A stretch of DNA of 64,000 nucleotides from Hemibagrus wyckioides (GCF_019097595.1 NC_080716.1:11837401-11901400), one strand, 5' to 3'. Positions 25,613 to 38,469 are shown, counted from the stretch's first letter. Numbers and translations are program-made. The notes: a model not told the origin generated them from the letters alone.

Positions 25613-26394
25613 CAATTACAATTTTTTAAGATGAACATGGTTTATCTGATGATATAACAATTATAGGTTTTAATATAAATATTAAAAATAGCCTTTTAAT
25701 ATAAAGAATAGTCTGCAAACACATTCTCAACTGCAGCATCATATTTTGTTTACATTTTTATATAAAAGCTTTTTTTTTTTTTTTAGTTGAAGTCTATAAT
25801 ATTTTCTTATAAATATATTTTGTCCTGGAACAAACGCTTCATAATATTTAGTAGAGTGGTAACTTGGCCAGGATTGCTAAAGTAAAACACATAACAAGCA
25901 CATTGCTACAGATTAGTGTAATACATTGCTTAATGTCTTTTTGTTGATTTCATTTATAGCTGTTACTGTATATATTTATTATCTGTGTCCATTTGCAATT
26001 TTTTTTATGTTTGATTGTTGGCAGCAATTCATATCCTGAGAGACCCAGTGGAAAAGCATTAGCCTTATCATCAGTACATTATGAGTCTCAGTCCCAAAAA
26101 TGCCATTGCGATTTGTGGCCAGGAGACCAAGAGAGCAAAATGCAGAGGATGGCTTCATGATAGACTTCACATGTGTTGGTTGGTGGTTGTTATGTGATTG
26201 GCAATGATTAAACTTTTAAAGTTTCCGAAATTCTCTATAGATGAAACTGATGATAACTGATGGTTTAATTTATTTTGCACACACTCAGATTTGACTGTGT
26301 GACTCTTAAATGAATAAGTGCTTTGTCTGAAGCGTTCTCACAGCATGTCTGTTGTTTTTGGAAATCATGATTCATCTACATGTATACTTTGCAG

Positions 26395-26770
26395 TCCATG
26401 TCTTGTCCTCCTGCTGGTCTGGGAGTTGCATACTCTTGTGTGCTTGGCCAGGCCTGAAATGAGAATGCTTTAATAAAGACATAATTGCACCAAACATGAA
26501 GCGTTCACTGATAGTTTGATGCACATTTTGAATAAATGAAAACATTAAAAAAGCTAATCTTTTGCACTGAAAACATTTATATATACAGTTAAGTTCACTG
26601 TCATCTCTCAGAATTCACACACATTTGGCTTGTTTGCCAATGCAGTCTCTGTGGACACTTTTATTGTTTAGCCCAGGCATCTCGAGGATGATCATTGTTT
26701 ATGGCTCATGCATAGTCAGCTGCATTACTCCCACCACTATGAATATAATATGCATAAAAAATTCTTAATA
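26395..26770. promoter_or_regulatory. Possible conserved non-coding element in intron 1
   Basis: This is a repeat-free block with clustered motif-like words: TTTATTGTTTAG and ATCATTGTTTATGG (SOX/FOX-like) and two ATGCATA sites (POU-like). It lies about 1.8 kb upstream of exon 2. Enhancer function is inferred only from appearance. Confidence 0.2.
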
Positions 26771-26999
26771 CACAGTGCTGTTATTCAAGGATTTTGGAGA
26801 CTGTTCTGTCATGCTTCGATTCATATACCGTACTCTATCCTTTAATGTATCAGGTGATTTACAATTAAGCTAACCATAATATGTTGAATTTTATGCCCGT
26901 ACACTGAATAGAGTAGATTTCTGTGATCATTTTATAGACTACAAGCAGAAGGACACAGTTTCAACTTGGAGAGGGACATGTTGTGAAAACACAGAATTA

Positions 27000-27190
27000 T
27001 TTTTTATGTAAAAATGACTTTGTATATCTACAGCACACCTTGCCTTAAATGTTAATGTGAAGCTGTGTGATAGTTAGCTATCTACCTAGCTATAGCATTA
27101 GAGCGATAAAGTTTTGCTAGCAAAAATAACCTCTAAAATTTTAGGCAAGGTATGCTATAGATACACAAAGTCATTACTTCATTTTTCATG
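27000..27190. repeat. Imperfect inverted repeat, MITE-like
   Basis: Arms 27013-27045 and 27143-27175 (33 bp each, beginning AATGACTTTGT on one side and ending ACAAAGTCATT on the other) pair with three mismatches, and similarity continues a little further inwards. The spacer is 97 bp. It may be a small non-autonomous DNA transposon. Confidence 0.5.
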
Positions 27191-28059
27191 TTTAGCATCA
27201 GTTTATTTGTTTGACAGAATGTCAGCTGATATATCTTTTACATGAGAAAGCATCTGAAACGTATATATATATATGTAGGCAAGCCTAAAATTATTGTCCT
27301 GTCAAATTTGCCTCATCATAAGGAGAAAAAGGGGATTGGTTGGAGAAGCTAGTGATTTAATGATTAGATAGCTAACGTTTGCAAATTTTTAAGCCAGTAG
27401 CACTAAGCTAGCTACATGCATTGTGTGAATTCAGGCATGTAGCTAGCTAGCTAGCTAGTTAACTTTATTTGAAACTTTTTTAATGGAAAAAAAAAAGCTG
27501 AAGTAAGATTAGTCATGTTCCTCTATATAATATCCTGTCCTCCTGCAATTTATGCACTGCAGCTTTATACAACATTCATTTAGAATTTTTGCTGCTACAA
27601 GAAAAATAACTATTAATGTGCTGACTATCATACTGATACTTGCATAGTCATGCGCTTTTCTATATATTAATGTCACCTTGTGCTTTCGGAAGCAGCTGAT
27701 ACAGTAAACCACGTCCTGCTATAATAAGCAGTAATAACTGTTATTGTACTGTACTGCAATTAATTTTTATGAAGGTATGTAATTAGCATTGTAATGAATG
27801 TGTTTTTTTTATCTCTATCTCAAAGCAGGAGTTGGGGAAAAAAAGCTGTTTTTCTTGTCATTGAAATGTAGAAGGTTTTCATTTCCAGATGGCTCTGCAT
27901 TGCAGTATCTTCAGCAACACAGCACCTGAAAATCCATTTATATGACTAAGCAAATTATATGAAATTGTTGATTATGTGGGATTATATATAAAAAGTAAAA
28001 TCTTTTGTAGCACTATTGATAATGACCTGCTGTCTCTACAATAAACTGATTTACTGTAT

Positions 28060-28440
28060 TTTTGCACAATACTTTTTTTTATTTTTTACATCATTTCACT
28101 TTATCTATTTTATTTCACTTACATTCCAGTACACACGTTCTTTTATTTCTTTTCGGCGCTAAGTGTCCTGTGTTCTTTTGTGTTGTCTTTATTGTATTTA
28201 TTGTCTTTTTGCACTGTCTTGTCTATGCTCTGTTTGCACCTAGCTGCACACTGTGCACTTTACGTGGCTAAGACAAACTTCTGTCCTAGCTCTGTGGTGT
28301 TGTTTGTTGTTTTGTGTTGAACTTGTTGTTGTATGTTTATGTAGCACCAGGTCCTGGAGAAACGTTGTTTCATTTCACTATGTACTGCGCCAGCTATATG
28401 TGGTTGAAATGACAATAAAGCTTCTTGAATCTTGAATCTT
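28060..28440 (+). repeat. Retroelement 3' region with TTGAATC tail
   Basis: This is a T-rich sequence with GGTCCTGGAGAAACGTTGTT and TTCACTATGTACTG, ending ACAATAAAGCTTCTTGAATC and a repeated TTGAATC. I recognise it as the common 3' end of a fish retroelement family. It ends about 90 bp upstream of exon 2. Confidence 0.6.
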
Positions 28441-28528
28441 GATTTTGAACCCCTGATCAACTGGTCAGTTGCATAGGGCAGAATCTCACTAATATCAACA
28501 TTTTGTTTTTATGTTTTCTCTTATCCAG

Positions 28529-28630
28529 TCGGACAGCAACACCAGTTTCTTACGGGCTGCGAGAGCTGGAAACATTGACAAGGTTCTGGAGTATCTTAAG
28601 GGCGGTGTGGACATCGGCACTTGCAATCAG
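28529..28630 (+). CDS. ank2: ank2 exon 2, ankyrin repeat 1
   Basis: The exon has 34 codons, phase 0 at both ends, acceptor TTATCCAG and donor CAG|GTTTGT. It starts [20 protein letters not shown], the N-terminal cap repeat of the ankyrin stack, and ends GTCNQ. It is the first exon common to ankyrin transcripts, so alternative first exons would splice here. Confidence 0.96.
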
Positions 28631-29459
28631 GTTTGTTTTCTCACACCAATACACACAGTATAATACCTAACTAGATGAATTCATTAGTGTGATACTGAGC
28701 TGCAGCTCGTTAGTATACACAGCATTGTATTCCCCTGCCTGAATTCTGAGCTTTAGCTCAATAACTAATCATGCCTAAAGGTTTGTGGCACAAGCATCAG
28801 GCCACCAGTCCTAAATGACACTTGTGACCTTTGTAGTGAAGAGTGAACCCTAGACATTTATCTAAATAGCTTCTTTGTCCTGATTTAATCAGTTAGCAAA
28901 CAGATTTTTGCTTTGTTGTTGTTGTTGTTGTTGGAATGGCATTTGATCTTTAATTGTGGTTCTTAAACATAATTTATTTACCAGAATCCAATTCTTGAGC
29001 CTGTCCTGTGATGGATGTTGTAAAAACTTTGAGTTAATAAATATGATTAGTATGTAATTTACATTGCAATCACTGAAGCAGGGTGTTGCTTAGCAACAGG
29101 CTACAGTAACACTTTGTGTTAACTCCCAAATGTCAGTATAGCCCAAGGGATTCCCTTGCTGATTTTTTTTAAAGAAGGCTACAAAAATTTTATAATGCAA
29201 ATTAGGAGGAAAATCAACCTGGCTCTTTGCATGTAGCCTTGCCCTGACCTAACATTGTGATATATTTAGATTTTTGGAGATGGAATTGATTAAATGGCTG
29301 CAATCACATAAGAACAATATTTCAAAGAACTTTTCTTAATAAAGTGGCTGTCACTGGATTTGCAAATCTGTAGCATGAAGGTGAATTAGGCTAACAAACT
29401 CAGGTGCTCAGTTTGTGTTGTATTGTTGGCAAGCCATCACTTACTGTATTTACTTTATT

Positions 29460-30115
29460 TTACTCTTTGTGTAGACAGCAGTACACATACATACAGCAGC
29501 AACACAACACACATTTATAATAAGTCATTTAAAAAATGATCACAGCAAGTAGAAAGGAATTTTTATATCTATTTGATTTGCACAAAGGGAACTCTCTGGC
29601 CAGAAGGAAGCAGTTGAAATTCGGTACACAATGGAAGGATGGCAACAGAATGGATTAACTGGCCCTTCTTAGTCACCTTATGTTGGTAAATTTGTGTGAT
29701 AAAATTGTAATAAAATATGTCCTTAAATTGGTCCCCATTATCTTGCTACACATCTTAACTATACTGTTTAACTTACCCCTGTTCCTTATATTCAGGTTGC
29801 TATACCAACAGATAATGGAAAGACAGATTCAATAAAACATGTGTAAAACATCTTCATTAAAGAAACATCCATATGAAAAGTTCGAAGATTTCTCAGAAAA
29901 TACATACGTTGAAGAGCTTTCCCTCAAATAATATCAGTGTTTGCCTCAAATCTTAATTTATCATTGAATACAGTCCCTACATATTTGTACTCCCTGACCA
30001 CTTCTACCTGATATCACTTAATGACAGCAGGCAGCACAGGTACAAAGTTCTTCTTATGGACATCAATGAACATCTCTTTTGTTTTAGACACATTTATGTT
30101 TAAAAAAACCCTGAA
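29460..30115 (-). mobile_element. LINE relic, 3' end of reverse transcriptase
   Basis: Read on the minus strand, interrupted frames give the familiar C-terminal block of fish non-LTR reverse transcriptases: VEVVREYKYVGTVFNDKLRF, then KALQRMYFLRNLR, then NSIVKMCSKIMGTNLR and finally a NRYKNSF-like end. Several stops and shifts mark it as dead. It lies antisense in intron 2. Family (Rex1-like or other) is uncertain. Confidence 0.7.
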
Positions 30116-33044
30116 CAACTAATAGCAAGCACATGCTATACTCCAAGAAAATTAATTTGTGACAAAGTCTCAGTAAGTAAGATGTTTTGATGTGTATTTA
30201 GAGCCAAATTAACTGCATAATACAGATCAAATTAAATGACCCACAATGCCACTGGTACTCCCAGGGCTTTTATTCTGAGGAGTATTTTTAGGAAAACCTT
30301 TAAAGACCACTTACTCACTGCATTACATCATCTCTGTGCTCATAGCGATGAGCGTAATGAGTATGATCACTGTTAAAGTAAATAGAGTAGGGAATAAACT
30401 CATATTATTTTATGATACTGAACTCATCCAGTTTTCTTGCCCAAGTACGGTTCTGTGATTTCTGTCATTTTAATGGTACAAATGTAAATGTATATCTCAG
30501 TCATTCTACAGGTTCTTTCACTGTTTCAAAGTGCTTGCTCAACATCTATTTTTCTGAAAAACATCTTCCTCTATCAGAAGTAATCAGAAAATCCAACTCC
30601 ATCTCCTCTCAGCTTGATCCCACCCAATCTCCGGTTTCAAATCCTGCATATCAGACATTTCTTACCATAATTCCTCTCTTTCCTTTTACATCTGTCCTTG
30701 TGAAATCTGATGCTGATCTCCATATCTGCTGATGTAATGGAAAGAGATTTACATAACTGGTGACTATAACAGAGTGTTTATTTCTATAGGATCACATAGC
30801 TCGTTGGGTTTTCTGGCTAAATTCCTCAAAAATGTTAAGATCAAACAGGAAGCAGATCAAACATGCTAGAATATTTCACCGGAAGATTTTTGCATTTCAT
30901 TATATCAAAAATAAACCTCTAAAAATCATAAAATCATTCATCTTTTTTTTTTTGTAGCATTCAGTTTGTGAGACATTCGTTACCAAGTATTTCATCATGT
31001 GGTATTAACACATGAACATTTCCAACTGCACCACAGAAACAGAGTGCATTTAAAAGCTGACATTCTGACTGGGGTGTTCAGTGTTCTCTACTTAGCCAAT
31101 GTCTAGTAGTACAAGGAATGCAATCATGTCACTAATATTATAACCCTTTAGACCAGTACAGTGGTGGAAATCTACCTATTGGATATTTTCAATCAGTATA
31201 TAACATAATTCATTCTTTTATAGTCATAAGTCTGATATAAAATGATTCAGGACACTGTTGGCTTTCAGTGTGAGATGTTTTTACCTCTGTTTGGATAATC
31301 TTACAGTCAAATTTTAGTGGTTGAAGTAAACTCCTTCAAATTTTAGATGCTTATGAACAAGCAACTGGGGCATTTCAGAAAGCAGAAATGGACACGATAT
31401 CACCATTTACTTGGTTTACATTTGTGTGAAAATATAACTGACAATCTTGGTTTTTTGGAACTTTTCTATGAATTTGTTGCTCCTAACAGACTAGGGTGTC
31501 TACCCAGAGTGTCTACTTTCATATAAGCCATTAATAACCATAATAGTGTGTGACATGACAAATAAATTCAAAGCTAAACATGGACAGAACAAAACAGGCA
31601 CAAATGCCATTTTTTGGCCTCTGATAAAAAATTTATAACTGGAAAACTAAAGGATACTGGGACTGTAGTTCTTTCTTTCAATCCCATGCATGCTTTTTGT
31701 CTTCATTTCTATCTTGTGTATTTGTGTTTGTATTCGACCTTTTGTCCTTTTCCATTCACTATGTATGTGGGTGGTGTCCTTGTTCTGGCCAGGCATTTGA
31801 AACACTAGAACCATGACCTATGTGAAGAGATAATTCAGTCTCTAGTGAGTGAAAGACTCACATGCTGCACTGCAAAGGCTCAGTCAGGAGAGAATGAAAT
31901 GATTAGTCATAAAAATATAATAACAAATATTAAGAAAATACAATTTACAGTGAGGAAAAACATTTATTTTGTAATTTGGTTTGAAGCTCTATAAAGTTTT
32001 TATTCCTTAAAGTAATCAATTTTTGCTTTCCTTATTCGAAATTAATGCAAAATTACTGTCATGCGCTAAACATTTTATTTTAAACCTAATGAAGGAAATA
32101 CTGCTATCCAGAAAATAAATTATTCGTCGATTTTTTCACCCGACTTTATCATTTCCAAATAAAGATTTTGAAAAAAATTCAAAAAAGACCATGCAATTGA
32201 GAAGACTTGTAAATGTTTGGGATTTTTCTCCCTCATTAGTGTCATTCCTTCCTATGTGCTGATTTATGAGTCATTTCCTGTGACTGTGATATGTCATAAC
32301 TCACGTCAAGTTTTTTTGACCTATAAATCCTGACATGTGAGTCTATGTGCTCTGTGCTGTAGCAAATTAATCTCTGCTTATAAATCTAGTAAAGTATATA
32401 TCTTTACCTCTAGCTATTTTTGGGTTTAAGTGTTACAAAGGGACTGAAGCCATCATACCTCAATTATTTCATTATTAAAGTAGCACACTAGATATACATT
32501 TTACTTGGCATATTGTATAAAGTTAACACATAGAATTACAGTTTTATTAAGATGTCTGCTGTTGATTTGTTAGTGGCTGAAGAAAAGTCAGTCATTCAGG
32601 GCCTATTTTATTATCTCACCCAAAGTACATTTCATTCTTGTCCAATTAAACAGACAACTAGGACCATCGTAATAAATCAGATCTCCGCAATTATGTAGCA
32701 TAACAGAATAAGCTTTCGAGAGGTACGTGGTAATCAAATTGAGCTTTTCAGCAGGTGCTCTTCGATGCTTTGGTCTGGTGTGATTAAACTGCTGTGTTGC
32801 TGCTGATGGCAGAATGTAGGACAGAGTGGGGGTGTAGTGAGAGAGATGGATTAAGTGCCTCTGTATGTGAGCAGCAGAGATCCTCATAAATTTTACCTAC
32901 CTGCAGTATAGCAGCAATCTCAGAGGACAGTTATAGATTAGAAACATTCATTTTCACAGACTTACACATTGATACAGCGGGTAATGTGCTGTGGTCAGGG
33001 ACTAGGTTATGTCCCAAATTGGAGACAAGTGTGTGTAATATGTT

Positions 33045-33290
33045 ATATGCAGCTCCACTCTTCTGGGAAGGCATTTCACTAGATTTTGTGTTCATTCAGA
33101 CACCAGAGCATTAGTGAGATCAGACAATGGTGTAGGGTAAGTGGTCTGGGGTGCAGTCAGTGTTCCAGTTCAGTCTTCCACTACAACCTTGACAAATCAT
33201 GTTTTCCTGGACCTCTTTTTGTGCACAGGGGCATTGTCGTGCTGGAATTGGTTAGGGCCTCATTTTAGTACCTGTGAAGGGAAAATGTAA
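33045..33290 (-). mobile_element. Degenerate Tc1 relic
   Basis: The + strand shows the recognisable order of Tc1 transposase complement: CACTCTTCTGGGAAGGCATT, AGAGCATTAGTGAGATCAGA, CTTTTTGTGCACAGGGGCAT and TGCTGGAATTGGTTAGGGCC. It is heavily decayed, with no terminal repeats seen, and much older than the two clear copies. Confidence 0.6.
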
Positions 33291-33473
33291 TGTTACAGCA
33301 CACAGACGTAGACAGTTTTGTACTTTAGTTTTTGTGGAAAGACTTTATTCTGTACACTATGTGTCCGCATACTTTAAGACGTATACTGTAGCTTTATAAT
33401 GACATGCAATGAAGTCTAATAATCCTCCAAAATCTACATGGAGCAACACTTTCATAAATGAGACTTATCCAGA

Positions 33474-33474
<1 letters not shown>

Positions 33475-33521
<47 letters not shown>
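33475..33521. repeat. (CT)n in intron 2
   Basis: A 47-bp CT run. Confidence 0.97.
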
Positions 33522-33523
<2 letters not shown>

Positions 33524-34245
33524 ACTTTCTCTTTCTTTTACATGTCTCTATGATACAACTTTTACATCAGGAAAACAATTACAGTAATGCGTCCGTGACA
33601 AGTTTCTGCAGGATGTTTTGTCTATAAACCCGGATGATTTCTTCTGACATTGTTCGGCATCAAATGTTAAATGATTATTGACCTTACAGTGATAACAGCA
33701 TTCATTTATTTGTTTCTAGAATCTGTATTACAGTATATAATAACCTGTTATAGCTGTCATTATAAAAGCATCAACCTCTGGGAAGTGCTTTGCTGATTGA
33801 TTTTATTTTATGTCTACTGCTAATGTGTTCCCAAAAAATGCAGCATAGAGATTAGGTTATACGACCATTACAAAGTGACTTCTTCCACTTTCTGCATTTT
33901 GAGAAGAAGTGCACTAGGCAACTTAATACAGTGAGCATCAGTGGTCAAGTGGTAGAAAAACAGCAGGTAATTCGGTCTTTATTTTTCTTAGGGGAGGAGG
34001 GAGAAAAACAGATAATAAATCTGGATGGAAATAAAATCCCAGTGTATAGCACCAGCAAATGATGGAAATACCTCAGGTCCCCATGGAAATATAATCCTGT
34101 CTTGAATAGGGCTTTGGTTTTTTGTTGCAACACAAGAGGGATGACACGTCAATATCCTTATTAGAATTGGATTAGCAGCGGTGTCTCTGATTTCCTGGAG
34201 CATTCTGTTCATTTGCCATTTAAGTCAAAGGATTTTCTAGGGTCA

Positions 34246-35518
34246 AGAAACATTGCCCTGAAGATGAGTTTTCAGAAATGATCTGGATAATATTTTGAGT
34301 ACATTTCAAACTGCTGTAAATGTTTGGGTCTTAAATGATCAGGAGTTTCTGCCTATAATATATTTCACACCTCAGCTTTAGGAAATAGTCTCAGAAATCT
34401 CCCTACAAAAATCACATTGTGTAATTAGTCAGTTTAATAAATGCAGTGGTACAAACCGTCTACATAAACACTATACACTAACTACAAACTGACTGCACAC
34501 TAACTGCAAACTATCTACACACAAACTACACACTAACTGCACACTAATTACTCACTAAATGCACACAAACTACGCATAAACTACACACTAACTACACACT
34601 AAATGCACACAAACTACACACTAACTGCACACTAATTACTCACTAAATACACACAAACTACACACTAACTGCACACTAATTACTCACTAAATAAACACAA
34701 ACTACTCACTAAATCCACAGAAACTACACACAAACTGCACACTAATTACTCACTAAATAAACACAAACTACACACGAAATACACACAAACTACACACAAA
34801 CTGCACACTAATTACTCACTAAATAAACACAAACTACACACGAAATACACACAAACTACACACAAACTGCACACTAATTACTCACTAAATAAACACAAAC
34901 TACACACGAAATACACACAAACTGCACACTAATTACTCACTAAATAAACACAAACTACACACGAAATACACACAAACTGCACACTAATTACTCACTAAAT
35001 AAACACAAACTACACACGAAATACACACAAACTGCACACTAATTACTCACTAAATAAACACAAACTACACACGAAATACACACAAACTGCACACTAATTA
35101 CTCACTAAATAAACACAAACTACACACGAAATACACACAAACTGCACACTAATTACTCACTAAATAAACACAAACTACACACGAAATACACACAAACTGC
35201 ACACTAATTACACACTAAATGCGCACAAACTACACACAAACTGCACATTTACTACTCTCTAAATGCACATAAGTACACATAAACTACACACTAAATGCAC
35301 ACAAACTACACATAAACTACACACTAAATGCACACAAACTACTCACTAAATCCACACAGACTACACAATAAGTGCACACTAACTACAAACTAGCTAAGTG
35401 TGACTTCCTCACACTATGATCAAGGGTGGATTTCTACACACAACATTCAACTATTTCCAGAAATTCTTCATAGCTAATGTAGTTTGTAAACTCTGTGTTC
35501 AGTAAGTACTTCATTATT
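34246..35518. repeat. Duplicated intronic segment, copy A (contains the array)
   Basis: Its left flank (AAACATTGCCCTGAAGATGA, GATCAGGAGTTTCTGCCT, CAGTGGTACAAACCGTC) and right flank (TCAAGGGTGGATTTCTACAC, ATAGCTAATGTAGTTTGTAA) match copy B at 36590-36990 in the same order. The 11-bp array lies between the flanks. Confidence 0.75.
34459..35395. repeat. 11-bp-based tandem array with 55- and 66-bp higher-order units
   Basis: About 85 monomers of 11 bp, of the form WAANTRCNCAC, fill 0.94 kb. From about 34743 the monomers are organised in larger units: TAATTACTCAC recurs at 34743, 34809 and 34875 (66 bp), then at 34930, 34985, 35040, 35095, 35150 and 35205 (55 bp each). The outer parts are irregular single monomers. 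It lies in intron 2, 0.56 kb upstream of exon 3. Confidence 0.92.
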
Positions 35519-35959
35519 CTTTAGGGTCTTTGCTTCTGTTTAATTTAAAAATAATAATAATAATAATTTAAGTGAAATCTGAAGGAATATGTCATGATGT
35601 TTTTTTTGCTTGGTATCAACGAGCCTTTATATCAAACTTTCTATATGATGTTAAGGTATGCTTTATTACACAATTGGGTGTGGGGCTGCCAGATACAGTG
35701 ACATTGCCAGTTTTATTAATATCTTGAATGAACCCTTAAAATCCTTTGGCAACTCTCTGTGCCAAAATGACACAGCATAAACGGGATCATCCATATTTGC
35801 TTTGATATTTATATCAAGCCTCTTCAGTGTAGTAGTGTCATACAGTCAGGAAGCACTTTGGGGCATGGATGAGGAGGTACACGGAAACTGTTTTTTTGTT
35901 TGGAAAATCTGTTTTGTATGCGTGTGCTTGATTCCTGGCTTGTTTTTTTGTCTCTACAG

Positions 35960-36058
35960 AATGGACTCAATGCTCTGCACCTGGCAGCTAAGGAGGGGCA
36001 CATGGATCTTGTCCAGGAGCTACTGGATAGAGGTGCCGCAGTGGACGCTGCAACGAAG
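35960..36058 (+). CDS. ank2: ank2 exon 3, ankyrin repeat 2
   Basis: The exon has 33 codons, phase 0/0, acceptor TCTCTACAG and donor AAG|GTGACT. It starts [18 protein letters not shown], with the repeat core and the Leu-rich second helix. It is flanked on both sides by copies of a duplicated intronic segment (34246-35518 and 36590-36990). Confidence 0.97.
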
Positions 36059-36589
36059 GTGACTTCTTCCTGAATAATAAATTATTCTAGGATTAGCTGT
36101 GAGAGGAATGAGAAGAGATTAAGGCTCGCTGTACTTTTGGTGAGAGGTTTGCAGCATTGTATGCTATATAGGTGGGCCCATGAACTAGCAGTGCTTTGGC
36201 AGCTGGTGATATCTAGACCTGGCAACCACATGAAAACAAACTGTCTACTCACTCGCTATTATTGGGATGTGTCATATGAGCGCTTAACCAATGGAGTGAA
36301 ATGGACCTTAGGGAAATACTATGATTCTTGGGCTAATGAAAGCTTTTATTCCGGCTTAATGTTACATTAGTGACTTGACTTATCTATCCAGCGTAAATAC
36401 TTTCTAGTTACTAAACTATTTCAGGACAAGATCATTCATCTCATGTGAATAAGTAAGATATTGTATGTTCTTTATTGTTCTTCATCTCAAGACAGCACCT
36501 TACATAACAGTGGGTTAAAAAATGACTGCGTACTACAGAAACAGAGCACTGACTTTCACTGAGGTTTAAAGCATTGTTAGTGACTAACA

Positions 36590-36990
36590 GAAACACTGCC
36601 CTTAAAATGAGTCATCAGAAAAGATCTGGCTCATATTTTGAATAAAAGACAAAAGATCAGGGGTTTCTGCCTTTTCCTTGGCTTTAAGAATCTTTAAACA
36701 TTGTGTTATGATGTGGTACAAACAGTCATTTTATTGACCTACACACTAACTAGAAATTAACTACACATTTACTGCAAACTAACTACAAAACAAACTAAAG
36801 ACTAATATCATATTAACTGCTAGCTAACTACACAACTGCATGCTAACTAGCTAAGCATAATTTCCTCATTCTCCTCAAGGGTGTATTTCAACACACAACA
36901 TTTTTTATCTTGTACAACGTTCGTGAATTTCTAGAAAACCTCCATAACTAACATAGTTTGTAAACTCTGTTGTTCACTTCATTGTTCAGT
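36590..36990. repeat. Duplicated intronic segment, copy B
   Basis: It contains AAACACTGCCCTTAAAATGA, GATCAGGGGTTTCTGCCT, ATGTGGTACAAACAGTC, then only about 100 bp of degenerate ACTACA-type repeats, then TCAAGGGTGTATTTCAACAC and ACATAGTTTGTAAACTCTG. It is the unexpanded counterpart of copy A, on the other side of exon 3. Confidence 0.75.
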
Positions 36991-38370
36991 TACCTCAAAA
37001 AGGCAGAGGTCCATACGACACTAAATTCACCTCCTAAATGGACGGCATGAATGGATTCTTTGTTTATATATGGCTTTTCTCCAAAAGCAGAGACAGCAAA
37101 AACTACTTAGCCCTTATTCATTAAATCACTGATTTTAAAAGACTTTCAAACAAAACAGGCTCATACATAACATATGACCTTCTTTAAGTTGTTTGTTATT
37201 TATAACTAAGATTACTTGTCATTGGGAAGTTGTTGAATAGGGAACTTTATCTTAGGGACTAAAGACTTAGAGGCTGTCATCTTTGGGAGAATAGGGACTT
37301 TGTCTTATCTGAGACTGCATGCTCAAAATACATAACCCAGCTTTGAAAAAGCTTCTTAAAATCCAATAGTTAATAGCGTCTTTAGGAATCCTAAAAGTAG
37401 TTTAAAACATTTATGTTTATCACAGACAAGTGTAACGCATGGAACTTAATACTCATGTCACATGATCACAGAGTAGCCTCCGTCACTGCTCTGGAATGAT
37501 GGAGCCAGACGGGATGGCCAGAGATCATCACTCAGAAATGACTTGCTATCTCAAGCATGGGAATCAGACACGCTTTACGCTCCTCATGCTACCAAGGTGC
37601 AAGAAGTGGTTTTAGATATCTTGTGATGAAACACAATCTCAAATAATCTTATATCGGCAACACATGCTCGGGCATATAACCATTAAGCTTAGTTTGTGGA
37701 AATCATTAACCTTTAACTAAGTCACTCACTCACTCAATCACTCACATACAAACAAACACACACACACACACACACAGATAGAGAGAGAGAGGGAGAGAGA
37801 GAGAGAAATCCCTGTTTGGATACTCCAGCCTCTGCTGGAAATACTAAATCATCTCGTTCCTATCTCTCTATCATCACAAGCTTTTCTAAACAAGACCTTT
37901 TTTTCCTGACTCTTGTGCTATGCTTCATCATGGGGTCTGTGCTGATAAGGACAATTGAACTTTAAATCACACATATCGGATAATATGTGTCCTCTAACTA
38001 TGAACGTCACATAATCATGGAGTGCACTTTATTCCAAGGTGCTATCTCCAATCTCCCTTTAAATATATATAAAGCACATACCATATATAAATAGCTGATG
38101 CAATGTTTGAACACAGTATATTGACGTACAAAACCCTGGAAATTCAAGTTGGGAAAACAAATCTTGAAGTCAAAGTTTTAGAGAGCCTGTGACTTGTGTA
38201 GCAACAGATTTCTGTTCTTGGGGTCTAATTTGTGGTCTGTTTCTATTGATGTTTCTGTGAGATATTACAAAATTGAAACCTATTACACAAAAAAAGTTTT
38301 GCTATCATTTTGGTAATATCTGATATTATTACAAAACAATAATACACAACATTGTGTGCTTGCCCAGCAG
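36991..38370 (+). other. Intron 3, remainder
   Basis: AT-rich; only the (CA)n(GA)n at 37748 is notable. Confidence 0.7.
37748..37806. repeat. (CA)n(GA)n in intron 3
   Basis: CA run followed by a GA run. Confidence 0.95.
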
Positions 38371-38469
38371 AAAGGAAACACAGCTCTCCACATTGCCTCT
38401 CTAGCAGGTCAGGGGGATGTGGTGAAGATCCTGGTCAAACGTGGAGCGGACATCAATTCACAATCACAA
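38371..38469 (+). CDS. ank2: ank2 exon 4, ankyrin repeat 3
   Basis: The exon has 33 codons, phase 0/0, acceptor CCCAGCAG and donor CAA|GTGAGC. It starts [18 protein letters not shown] and ends INSQSQ, as in vertebrate ankyrins. The next intron is only 90 nt. Confidence 0.97.

Larger units (their letters stand above)
25611..28528 (+). other. Intron 1, last part
   Basis: Holds the possible element at 26395-26770, the inverted repeat at 27000 and the retroelement tail at 28060. A short TAGC run lies near 27438. Confidence 0.7.
28631..34245 (+). other. Intron 2, first part
   Basis: Holds the LINE relic, the Tc1 relic at 33045 and a (CT)n run. The open frame at 30412-30732 has no coding support. 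Confidence 0.7.

Noticed and set aside
30412..30732. 106-codon open frame in intron 2
   Set aside because: No domain, no splice support; consistent with chance in this amount of sequence.
34459..35395. CRISPR-like array
   Set aside because: Units are contiguous 11-bp monomers with no unique spacers, in a vertebrate intron; it is a tandem repeat.
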